Shown: piece after piece, positions 9,429 to 17,183 of the stretch
Numbering within the stretch: position 1 is the stretch's first letter
Layout of the letters: every line of letters begins with the position of its first letter
Assembly: GCA_024280215.1 (NCBI GenBank)
Contig: JAJRQO010000021.1
Coordinates: 91,827 to 155,826 of the forward strand
Length of the DNA stretch: 64,000 nt
Source: Candidatus Zixiibacteriota bacterium
GTDB taxonomy: Bacteria; Zixibacteria; MSB-5A5; GN15; FEB-12
Direction: 5' to 3'
Notes under the pieces: generated by a model
What the model was told of the DNA's origin: nothing
The model's input: the letters and a program-made list of their open reading frames with translations, nothing else
Database searches by the model: none
Position numbers and translations under genes: made by a program

Positions 9429-10694
9429 TTGTCTAAACCAAAAATTATCGTCATTGGTGCTGGCCCATCGGGTATGTTTGCCGCTGGGGAAGCAGCAAAA
9501 CTGGGTGCGGAAGTTATCATCCTTGAGAAAAAACGTCTTCCCGGAATTAAACTTCGTATCACAGGTAAAGGTCGATGCAACCTTACAAATATAGCACCTA
9601 TCCCCGACTTTATTGAACGGTTTGGTAAAAATGGTAAATTTTTAAGACAAGCATTCCACTCATTTTTCTCTCATGACGTGAGAGCTCTCTTTAGCGAAAT
9701 GGGAGTTGATGTGCAGACTGAACGTGGCGGTCGAGTCTTCCCAAAAGATAACGATGCCCCCGCTATCGCTGAGGCGTTAGTCAATTGGACAAAAGAACAA
9801 GGGGTAAAAATTATCACAGAAACTGCAGTAACCGAGCTTTTGACTGAAGATAATAAAATTATTGGGGTGAAGACTAATTCGAAAAATTATTTTGCTGATC
9901 GTGTTATTTTGGCAACAGGTGGGAAATCATACCCTGTTACTGGTTCAACTGGAGATGGCTATAATTTTGCCAAGCTTTTGGGACATTCGATTATCCCTCT
10001 TCGCCCAGCCTTAGTTCCTCTTGAAGTCAAAGGTGATATTGCCGAACGGTTGAACAAGCTTCATTTGAAAAATATAAATGCTCGGGTATTTGCAGATGGG
10101 AAAAAGACTGGTGAAAAATTTGGCGAACTCTTTTTTAGGTCGAACACATTGGCAGGACCTATTATTTTATCTCTCTCAAGAAATATCGTAGACCAGATAA
10201 ATGCCAATGTGAAAAACATTATCTTCACAATAGATTTAAAACCTGCTTTAGATGATAAAAAACTCGACGGACGTTTGCTTCGTGAATTTCAAGCAAATAA
10301 TAAAACTTCGATTTCTGAGATATTAAAAAAATTACTTCCGATGCAACTTATAGAAATTTGTTTGGAACAGACTTCTATTGACCAACATATGACCGGCTCA
10401 CAAATGACAGCTAATGACCGCAAGAAACTTCGTTTGTGGCTCAAAGATTTCAAGATGGAAATAACAGGCTATCGACCATTTAAAGAAGCGATTATCACTA
10501 ATGGTGGCGTCAACACCAAAGAGATATTTCCAAAGACAATGGAATCAAAATTGATTTCAAATCTTTATATTGCGGGTGAGATATTAGACGTCAATGGTGA
10601 CACAGGTGGATATAATCTGCAGGCATCATTTTCAACTGGATGGCTGGCGGGACATTCGGCGGCTCTTTCCTGTTTCTCCTTAAAAAAAGTTTAA
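9429..10694 (+). CDS. HI0933/YhiN-family FAD-dependent oxidoreductase
   Basis: A 421-residue flavoprotein. The N-terminal Rossmann FAD site is VIGAGPSGMFAAGEAAKLG, followed by the family block GKGRCNLTN. The middle contains ILATGGKSYPVTGSTGDGY, and the C-terminus has the conserved GEILDVNGDTGGYNLQ motif with SFSTGWLAG. These identify the BaiN/HI0933-like family, whose physiological substrate is mostly unknown. The start is TTG, which directly precedes the FAD-binding strand; no better start is available. A bidirectional terminator follows within 15 bases. Confidence 0.9.
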   Translation: MSKPKIIVIGAGPSGMFAAGEAAKLGAEVIILEKKRLPGIKLRITGKGRCNLTNIAPIPDFIERFGKNGKFLRQAFHSFFSHDVRALFSEMGVDVQTERGGRVFPKDNDAPAIAEALVNWTKEQGVKIITETAVTELLTEDNKIIGVKTNSKNYFADRVILATGGKSYPVTGSTGDGYNFAKLLGHSIIPLRPALVPLEVKGDIAERLNKLHLKNINARVFADGKKTGEKFGELFFRSNTLAGPIILSLSRNIVDQINANVKNIIFTIDLKPALDDKKLDGRLLREFQANNKTSISEILKKLLPMQLIEICLEQTSIDQHMTGSQMTANDRKKLRLWLKDFKMEITGYRPFKEAIITNGGVNTKEIFPKTMESKLISNLYIAGEILDVNGDTGGYNLQASFSTGWLAGHSAALSCFSLKKV

Positions 10695-10706
10695 CGTAAA
10701 AAAAAA

Positions 10707-10730
10707 CCGATAAGTAATGACACTTATCGG
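10707..10730. terminator. bidirectional rho-independent terminator
   Basis: A 9-bp stem CCGATAAGT / ACTTATCGG. On the minus strand it runs into nine T residues and on the plus strand into ATTTATATTTT. It separates the convergent flavoprotein and T9SS-protein genes. Confidence 0.9.
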
Positions 10731-10763
10731 ATTTATATTTTGATAATCTCAAATCACTACAAT

Positions 10764-12350
10764 TTATTTCAACAAGATCATTTTCTTCGACTGGACAAAA
10801 TCACCTGCTGTAAGTTTATAAAAATAAACACCTGTAGAAACTTCGCTCGCATCCCATTCTACAATATGTGTACCAGCAGAAAGATTATCATCAATTAGCG
10901 TTGCCACTTTTTGTCCTAGAGTATTAAAAACTTCAACTATTACATCCGAACGAGAAGGAATTGAAAATTGAATTTGCGTTGAAGGATTAAAAGGGTTCGG
11001 GTAATTTTGAGAAAGAGAAAAAGCTGAAGGTAATTCGTTTGGAGTGTCATCATCTATATCAGTTGGCGTATTAAACGGTTCATTTAGTCTTGATTTTAAC
11101 GTAACAACTGAACCTATATTACTAGTAGAAATCGCTACTGACATTCTTATCATAACAAACTGACTATCGCCAGGTGCCAAGGTAAATGGACCTGTTGATG
11201 CCATCATACGTCTATCAGAGGCAAAGGCATCTAAATCGCCCTGACCTGTTAAAGGATATCCTGATAAAGTATATTTCACAGGATTTCCATTATACATATA
11301 AGGCGTACCGAATTTTGTCAAACCTTTCATATAATTAAAAACCGATTGAGGGTCATCTGGGTCAGTAGCACCGAGATAATGATTAAATGCTGTCATCGGT
11401 AGATTTTTATAATCAGCAATATAATTTCCATCAAAATATGCCGAGTCACCATTAGATGGTACCATAGGACCATAAAGCAATTTAAAACCAAGTGCTGGAG
11501 GAGCAACCCCTAATGAGTTATAGCTTGCATCACTGTCTGAAGAGTTGTAACAATACCATATATTATTCAGAGTATCACAACCAGTAAAATCATCACCTGC
11601 AGAACCGAGATCAGGATCAGACCAATGACCAATATAACAACTATCAATAATGTTAGTACCTTTGTTATATATTTTATATTCAATAAATAGTGAGGAGTTA
11701 TAAGTATTATCTACGATAGTTGTCATTTGCACTTCAACACCTAATAGTGTTGACGCCATATTGGTATGCTTTGCAGGATCGGCATCATTGAATACCGACC
11801 AGAGCATTTGGTCACCACGCATCTTTGGATTATTGCTCTCATCCAAAGGAGCTCCTTGACTAATGGGCCAATCTAAGAAGTCCTGATTTGGGTTTGACAA
11901 TAATGAATCACCATACAGTTTATATACACGAAACTCTGGCACATCTGCCATAAAAGTATTATTTAACATAGGACCAGGTACAAATTCTGATGTATACTCT
12001 GAAACAGAGACACGAACTTGATTATCTACTTTTCCACCAATCCAAAGACCAGCAGCGTACAGCGGTGAATAATTTGCAACAATTGTATGATTCGCATAAT
12101 CATTTAAATCGCCTGTATACGGATACCATGTACCGTAGTCATATCCAAACATACCCGACAAATCTCTTCCAAAGTTACCATGGTTGGTTACAAACATAAG
12201 AATATTATTGGCATCTACCAAAGTGGCATTGTCAACGACTGTTGATTTGTTTTCAGGTGTTACTTTATAATTTGCATCTTTCGCAACAATGCTTGATGAA
12301 ATAAAAAACAGCAAAAGGATTAAAAATAGATAATTAGTTTTTTGAGCCAT
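10764..12350 (-). CDS. secreted protein with type IX secretion C-terminal domain
   Basis: A 528-residue exported protein with a signal peptide (~1-22, ending SSSIVAKD). The body (residues ~35-430) is unrecognised, with motifs such as HGNFGRDLSGMFGYDYGTWYPYTGD and SPLYAAGLWIGGKVDNQVRVSVSEY that recur in large secreted proteins of FCB candidate phyla. The last ~85 residues form a classical T9SS sorting domain (QNYPNPFNPSTQI…VEVFNTLGQKV…GVYFYKLTAGDFVQSKKMILLK). The start is the ATG at 12350, with GGAGG 6 bases upstream; an in-frame ATG at 12386 lacks a site. Confidence 0.8.
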   Translation of the reverse strand: MAQKTNYLFLILLLFFISSSIVAKDANYKVTPENKSTVVDNATLVDANNILMFVTNHGNFGRDLSGMFGYDYGTWYPYTGDLNDYANHTIVANYSPLYAAGLWIGGKVDNQVRVSVSEYTSEFVPGPMLNNTFMADVPEFRVYKLYGDSLLSNPNQDFLDWPISQGAPLDESNNPKMRGDQMLWSVFNDADPAKHTNMASTLLGVEVQMTTIVDNTYNSSLFIEYKIYNKGTNIIDSCYIGHWSDPDLGSAGDDFTGCDTLNNIWYCYNSSDSDASYNSLGVAPPALGFKLLYGPMVPSNGDSAYFDGNYIADYKNLPMTAFNHYLGATDPDDPQSVFNYMKGLTKFGTPYMYNGNPVKYTLSGYPLTGQGDLDAFASDRRMMASTGPFTLAPGDSQFVMIRMSVAISTSNIGSVVTLKSRLNEPFNTPTDIDDDTPNELPSAFSLSQNYPNPFNPSTQIQFSIPSRSDVIVEVFNTLGQKVATLIDDNLSAGTHIVEWDASEVSTGVYFYKLTAGDFVQSKKMILLK

Positions 12351-12485
12351 ATTGCCCTCCAAAAAAAGTATTGAAATAATTTCCAATAACTGTTAAACAA
12401 CTTCATCTATCATACCAATATAATAGACAAAACCATCAATCCAATCAAGTACTTTCATCTGATTTTTTTAGTATGCCCTTTAATG

Positions 12486-13061
12486 CTACTCTTTACCATT
12501 AAATTTTAAAACATCAGAAAAACTCATTGCACCGGGGAAGCCTTGTTCGGCTATTTTTTGTTTCGCCGTCCAAGTATCAATTGAAATTTTAAAAACGGCG
12601 ATCTCTTCTATTTCTGGTTGTGTGATAGCTTTGTAATCATCATCTTTTTTAAGATGCGGGAAATACTTATCAAGCAACAGATACATTTTATCTTTAGCAT
12701 CTTTCATATCAGTCATCACATCACATGTGCCAAACGCAACCAATGAAGTGTATTCATTTGAAAATTCTCGTGCGGTATCAGCAGGAAGCAAACGACCCAT
12801 TTTCCCTAATGAGAAACAGACTTTTTTATTATGTACAATATTAGCAAACAGTCGTCCATGCTTGGAAGTATGCAGATAAATAGCATGAGTGTTTTTATCA
12901 TAGACAAAAACTGTCATAGTCATAAATGGTTGGTCTTCTGAAACAGTCGCAAGAGTTCCAAAGTCTGCATTTGAGATATAGTCAACAATCCATGCTTCAT
13001 CATTTACTTGACGGTCTTTACGACGCATTTGATCAATATTTGTTAGGTCATGTTTTTTCAT
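12486..13061 (-). CDS. pyridoxamine 5'-phosphate oxidase-family flavin-binding protein
   Basis: A 191-residue split-barrel protein of the PNPOx-like family (NimA / general-stress FMN proteins). The N-terminus RRKDRQV…FGTLATVSEDQPFMTMTVFVYD, the IYLHTSKHGRLFANI segment and the KVCFSLGKMGRLLPAD strand are typical. It likely binds FMN or haem; the substrate is unknown. It is last in an lrp-eamA-ppox operon: its ATG is 3 bases beyond the transporter stop, and its AAAGGAAG site lies inside the transporter gene. Confidence 0.85.
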   Translation of the reverse strand: MKKHDLTNIDQMRRKDRQVNDEAWIVDYISNADFGTLATVSEDQPFMTMTVFVYDKNTHAIYLHTSKHGRLFANIVHNKKVCFSLGKMGRLLPADTAREFSNEYTSLVAFGTCDVMTDMKDAKDKMYLLLDKYFPHLKKDDDYKAITQPEIEEIAVFKISIDTWTAKQKIAEQGFPGAMSFSDVLKFNGKE

Positions 13062-13064
13062 ATT

Positions 13065-14030
13065 TTAAGCACTTCCTTTTAGTTTTGTTTTAGCAGGTAG
13101 AGCATCTGGTTTATTGATGCTAACTTCTGAAGGCGTCGTTTTCTTTTTTGAACTAATAATAATAAAGACAGCTATCAAGATAAAGAGCGAACAACCTATT
13201 GTCCAAAGCGAAATTGTTTCAGATGCAATCAAACTACCAAGCAACAATGCAATAACAGGATTGACATAAGCGTAGGTAGCAACCTTTGATGGGTCGGTCA
13301 CTTGAAGCAACCAGATATATGCACCATACCCAACCGAACCGAATGTTATAAGATAAAGCAATGACATCCACCCTTCAAAAGTGACACTTTCATAATTAAA
13401 TCCGTTCAGTTCACCTGTAACTATTGATAGGAGTAACAGAACAATTCCGGCAACAAGCATTTGCATGCCAGAAGCAACTATGAGTGATTTCGGCATTTCT
13501 GTATACTTGGCAAAGATAGAACCCGATGCCCAAAATATTGTAGCAAAGATTAACAACATTGCACCAAATTGATCAATTTCGGCAAAACCACCAATGTCAG
13601 TTGGATTGATAAGAGCTGCTACGCCGATAAAGCCTAAAATAAGTCCTCCGATAGCTTTTTTAGACGGGCTACTTCCTTGGGGATGAATGGCATCAAAGAG
13701 AACTATCCATAATGGAACCATGGCAATAAGTAGTGCGGCTATACCAGATGGCACGACCTCCTCTGCCCAACTGACAAGTCCATTCCCCCCGACAAGCAAC
13801 AGAATCCCAACTATAGCAGTTGACACCCAATCTTTTGCTTTTGGTTTTTCAACTTTTTTAATTATTCCATAGAGATAAAAAAGAACGCCCGCAATAAGAA
13901 AACGGATACTTGCCATTAAAAATGGTGGAATTGTCTCAACACCAATTCGTATTGCCAAGTAAGTTGAACCCCAAATAATATATATAGCGGCAAAGCCTAA
14001 AATGATTTTATATTTTAAATTGTCTGTCAT
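13065..14030 (-). CDS. EamA-family (DMT superfamily) metabolite exporter
   Basis: A 321-residue inner-membrane protein with ten predicted helices in two EamA halves (about residues 8-140 and 155-295). The N-terminal YIIWGSTYLAIRIGVETIPPFLMASIRFLIAG block is characteristic of YedA/RhaT-like drug and amino-acid exporters. The charged C-terminal tail after helix 10 is cytosolic. It lies 8 bases after the Lrp-family regulator, which suggests that the regulator senses, and the transporter exports, the same amino acid or analogue (inference). Confidence 0.88.
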   Translation of the reverse strand: MTDNLKYKIILGFAAIYIIWGSTYLAIRIGVETIPPFLMASIRFLIAGVLFYLYGIIKKVEKPKAKDWVSTAIVGILLLVGGNGLVSWAEEVVPSGIAALLIAMVPLWIVLFDAIHPQGSSPSKKAIGGLILGFIGVAALINPTDIGGFAEIDQFGAMLLIFATIFWASGSIFAKYTEMPKSLIVASGMQMLVAGIVLLLLSIVTGELNGFNYESVTFEGWMSLLYLITFGSVGYGAYIWLLQVTDPSKVATYAYVNPVIALLLGSLIASETISLWTIGCSLFILIAVFIIISSKKKTTPSEVSINKPDALPAKTKLKGSA

Positions 14031-14038
14031 GTACGCTC

Positions 14039-14491
14039 TTAATCTAATTTTATATGGCAGGTTTCTTTATATGTATCAAGTACTATCGTTGTACGTGTTG
14101 ACACAACTGTATCTATAACACCAATTTTTTCACGAAGTAAATCTGAAAGTCCCTTAGTATCTTTGACTCGTACTTTAATAAGATAGCAATCTTCTCCTGC
14201 GACATTGTATACTTCTTGAATTTCTTCTACTTCAGCGAGTTTATGTCCAGTGTCCCATCCATTGACTTGTTCGTTGGTAGTAACATATACAAAAGCGAGA
14301 AGGTTCTTCTCAACTTTCACAGGATCTAACCGAGTTTCAAATTTTTTGATGACCCCTTTGTCTTTAAGCTTTTTAATACGTTCAGAAATCGCCGAGGGAA
14401 CCATCCCTACATCTCCAGCAATATCTTTGTTAGCCCGACGACCGTTTGCTTGTAAGACATTTAAAATCTTTTTGTCAGTTCTATCTATCAT
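14039..14491 (-). CDS. Lrp/AsnC-family transcriptional regulator
   Basis: A 150-residue regulator: N-terminal winged helix (MIDRTDKKILNVLQANGRRANKDIAGDVGMVPSAISERIKKLKDKGVI) and C-terminal RAM ligand-binding domain (LLAFVYVTTNEQ…EEIQEVYNVAGEDCYLIKVRVKDTKGLSDLL). I take the start at the ATG at 14491, with AAAGGA 7 bases upstream and the usual MIDRTDKK N-terminus; upstream in-frame Met codons would add an unlikely leader. It is first in the lrp-eamA-ppox operon and likely autoregulates through the palindrome 64 bases upstream. Confidence 0.92.
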   Translation of the reverse strand: MIDRTDKKILNVLQANGRRANKDIAGDVGMVPSAISERIKKLKDKGVIKKFETRLDPVKVEKNLLAFVYVTTNEQVNGWDTGHKLAEVEEIQEVYNVAGEDCYLIKVRVKDTKGLSDLLREKIGVIDTVVSTRTTIVLDTYKETCHIKLD

Positions 14492-14554
14492 TTTAATTCC
14501 TTTCATATAACATCTCAACGAATAAAGTATAGTATTGTTCCAATAAATCAACAT

Positions 14555-14577
14555 TATTCTAATAATATATTAGAATA
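14555..14577. promoter_or_regulatory. perfect palindrome upstream of lrp-like gene, probable operator
   Basis: Two perfect 10-bp arms (TATTCTAATA and TATTAGAATA) are separated by 3 bases, 64-86 bases before the lrp-like start codon. Lrp/AsnC proteins bind such AT-rich dyads and usually control their own operon. That this regulator binds here is inferred from position. Confidence 0.5.
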
Positions 14578-14785
14578 TATACGAATCTTATTCTCCTAAC
14601 AAGAACATTAACCGTACTTAATTCACAACCAATACTTCAACGAGAATAGATAAATGTAACCTATATTAACAACTTTCCTGCTTGCAAAAAATAATTTAAA
14701 CTATATTTTAATAAATGTTATTACTTACCTTGACGATAAAAACAATAATAATATTTAGTAACTAATCCAATTGGAGGTTTTATCT

Positions 14786-16198
14786 ATGTCTTTAAAACAA
14801 GCTTTTACAGTCATGTACTTTTTGCTCATTGCCATTAGCATCAATGCAGAAGTACCAAACACGACTAACTATCAAGGTCGCTTAACCGATGCATCTGGTA
14901 ACCCAGTCGCCGATGGATCCTATTTAGTCAAATTTATCATATATGATGCCCCTACCGCTGGAACAGATTTATGGAATACAGGTTTTCAAACTATAAATAC
15001 AGTTGATGGTCTTTTTTCTTATCAATTAGGTTCTATGGTTGCATTACCTAACGGGATTTTTTCAGATACAAACAGGTATTTGGGAATTACCGTCGGAACC
15101 GACCCTGAACTATCTCCACGTTCAAGATTTATATCCTCTGCGTATGCCTTTGAAGCAGGAAATGTAGCTTGGTCAAATATCAGTAATATACCTTCAGGGT
15201 TTGCTGACGGAGTTGATGATGAAGGTCTTTCTCAATTGGGTGATACTTTAAAAGGTAACCTTTATTTTGATGGAAATAATGATGGTACAAACGACGGTAT
15301 GATTCAAGTCAGCGGAACTAGTTCCAATTTAATTTTAGGAGATAACGGAATTACAAAATCTTTTATTTGGGGTAATTCTTTTGGTGAAGTTGACTTATAT
15401 GATATCGATGGGGATTTAACTGCCCAGTTGGCTGCAGGGAATATCGGAGGAACTCTAAGGCTTAAAGATAATACGGGTCTTGATAAAATCCTTATGTTTG
15501 GCAATTACACCGGTAATAGTTCCGTACAACTGCCAACTGACGCCATCAACAACACCGAAATACTCGATGAACCTGGGATTGCGGGTAGGCTAAACAGCAC
15601 AAGTACTATAACGCTAAACCAGACCACAACTACGATGACTGATCTTGTTACTGTAACTATAACAATCCCTTCAGCAGGGTATATTTATGTTACAGGACAT
15701 ACTTTACAATTTACCTCAGGAACGACAGCCGCTAATATTGGAATTTATCAGATTGATGAATCAAGTGGAGGGGGATTATTAAGCGCATATTACACTTGGG
15801 CAGGTTTTATTTCATCACCAAATACTAATAACTTCTATCAATCGGTTGATGCCAATAGAGTGTATTTCAAATCAGCTGGTACATACACCTTTAGACTTGA
15901 GGCACTTGCCAATTCTGGCAATAGTACTACTGCTGTAACAAAATGTTATAGCTCAAAAATAATAGCAATGTATTTCCCTACTTCATATGGAACAGTATCT
16001 GCTGTCAGTTCCCAACCGCCTTCAGATGTTGAGGCAACTTTAGTTCAAAGTACGAACCTTGACGGTTCCACAGAGCAAGTTTATGAATATGACTTACGTG
16101 ATTTAGAGTTAAAAGCAAAACAAACAGCATTGAAAGCTAAAGAAGCCGAATTAGAACTTCTTAAAGCAAAGCAACAAGAAAACAGACAAGAACAATAA
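14786..16198 (+). CDS. secreted fibre-like protein with coiled-coil C-terminus
   Basis: A 470-residue exported protein with a signal peptide of ~20 residues. Residues ~25-125 (TTNYQGRLTDASGNPVADGSYLVKFIIYD…GLFSYQLGS…LGITVGTDPELSPRSRFISSAYAFEA) are homologous to the N-terminal domain of the S74 fibre protein 1 kb downstream. The middle is beta-rich (ITLNQTTTTMTDLVTVTITIPSAGYIYVTG). The last ~35 residues are a charged coiled coil (LKAKQTALKAKEAELELLKAK), probably for trimerisation. I set the start at the ATG at 14786, with GGAGG 8 bases before it. No enzymatic motif is seen. Confidence 0.75.
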   Translation: MSLKQAFTVMYFLLIAISINAEVPNTTNYQGRLTDASGNPVADGSYLVKFIIYDAPTAGTDLWNTGFQTINTVDGLFSYQLGSMVALPNGIFSDTNRYLGITVGTDPELSPRSRFISSAYAFEAGNVAWSNISNIPSGFADGVDDEGLSQLGDTLKGNLYFDGNNDGTNDGMIQVSGTSSNLILGDNGITKSFIWGNSFGEVDLYDIDGDLTAQLAAGNIGGTLRLKDNTGLDKILMFGNYTGNSSVQLPTDAINNTEILDEPGIAGRLNSTSTITLNQTTTTMTDLVTVTITIPSAGYIYVTGHTLQFTSGTTAANIGIYQIDESSGGGLLSAYYTWAGFISSPNTNNFYQSVDANRVYFKSAGTYTFRLEALANSGNSTTAVTKCYSSKIIAMYFPTSYGTVSAVSSQPPSDVEATLVQSTNLDGSTEQVYEYDLRDLELKAKQTALKAKEAELELLKAKQQENRQEQ

Positions 16199-16261
16199 CT
16201 GTTGACAACAAAAACAAAATTAGTATACTTATACTATACTTCAAACAAATAGGACAGGTAA

Positions 16262-16933
16262 ATGAAAAATAAAATTACAGTTGTAACTTTTGCATTTCTA
16301 TTGCTCCTATCTTTTTCAACAAACAGTTTTGCAAAAAAACTTGAAAAAGATGAACAAAACAAAACAGTCTCTTCTAAAGTTGTTAAAAAAGAACAAACAG
16401 CTATAAAAACGACAACTGTTGTCAAAGAAAATTCATCAAAGTCAGAAACAGAAGTCAAAACTACATATCAAGAAAGTCTGAATCAAATTCTGAAAGACTA
16501 CACTCCCACAGCCAAATCATCAATGGCTGGTGAACAGATTAATTGGCAAGTTTTATCAACTGGTGGCAATCAAGCTACTTCCGCTAATTTTATTTTAACA
16601 AGTACAATCGGTCAAACTGCGGTTGGTATTGGAATATCTTCGAACTATCAGCTTAATGCGGGATTCTTACAAGTGTTTGGACCTCAAGGATGTTGTATCG
16701 TGGATCGTGGAAATGTTGACGGTGGCGCTGATGATGGCACCTTCCCTGGTTCTGTTGACATTGGTGATTTAGTTTATCTTGTTGCTTTTATGTTCCAAGG
16801 TGGCGTAACTCCTACTTGTATTGAAGAAGCTGACATCGACGGTTCTGGTGGTGCTATTCCTATCGACATTGCCGATTTAGTTGCTCTTGTTTCTTTCATG
16901 TTCCAAGGTGGTGTCCCACCACTTCCATGTTAA
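16262..16933 (+). CDS. small secreted protein with dockerin-like C-terminal tail
   Basis: A 223-residue protein: signal peptide (1-25), a Lys/Thr/Ser-rich linker (~26-85), a short beta domain (~88-140, INWQVLSTGGNQATSANFILTSTIGQTAVG) and the dockerin-like tail (CCIVDRGNVDGGADDGTFPGSVDIGDLVYLVAFMFQGG…DIADLVALVSFMFQGG). The tail holds two EF-hand-like loops rich in Asp and Gly. The gene sits 63 bases after the coiled-coil fibre gene and is followed by a strong terminator. It may be an adaptor or surface anchor for its neighbours (inference). Confidence 0.75.
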   Translation: MKNKITVVTFAFLLLLSFSTNSFAKKLEKDEQNKTVSSKVVKKEQTAIKTTTVVKENSSKSETEVKTTYQESLNQILKDYTPTAKSSMAGEQINWQVLSTGGNQATSANFILTSTIGQTAVGIGISSNYQLNAGFLQVFGPQGCCIVDRGNVDGGADDGTFPGSVDIGDLVYLVAFMFQGGVTPTCIEEADIDGSGGAIPIDIADLVALVSFMFQGGVPPLPC

Positions 16934-16966
16934 TAAACATTTTTTAAGCTAAAAGCTAATTATTAT

Positions 16967-16998
16967 AAAGCTGTAACCTTTTTGGTTATAGCTTTTTT
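16967..16998 (+). terminator. rho-independent terminator
   Basis: A 12-bp stem with one mismatch, AAAGCTGTAACC / GGTTATAGCTTT, loop TTTTT, followed by a T-run. It lies 34 bases past the small dockerin-tail gene. Confidence 0.9.
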
Positions 16999-17054
16999 AT
17001 TGCCTTTCTCTTTAAAAAAATAAATTTTTATAAGATTTTATAGAACATTTCTAC

Positions 17055-17084
17055 TTGACAAATTAAAGACTTATTTGATATATT
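17055..17084 (+). promoter_or_regulatory. probable housekeeping-type promoter of the S74 fibre gene
   Basis: A perfect TTGACA at 17055-17060, an 18-base spacer, then TATATT at 17079-17084, about 100 bases upstream of the start codon. The interval to the gene is AT-rich and has no other obvious signal. Confidence 0.55.
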
Positions 17085-17183
17085 ATATCTTATATAACAA
17101 CAATACATGCATATTAGTACTTAGCCTAATAAGTACAGGCCAAATATAAAGAAACATAAATCTAATCTATCAGGAGTGACCTC

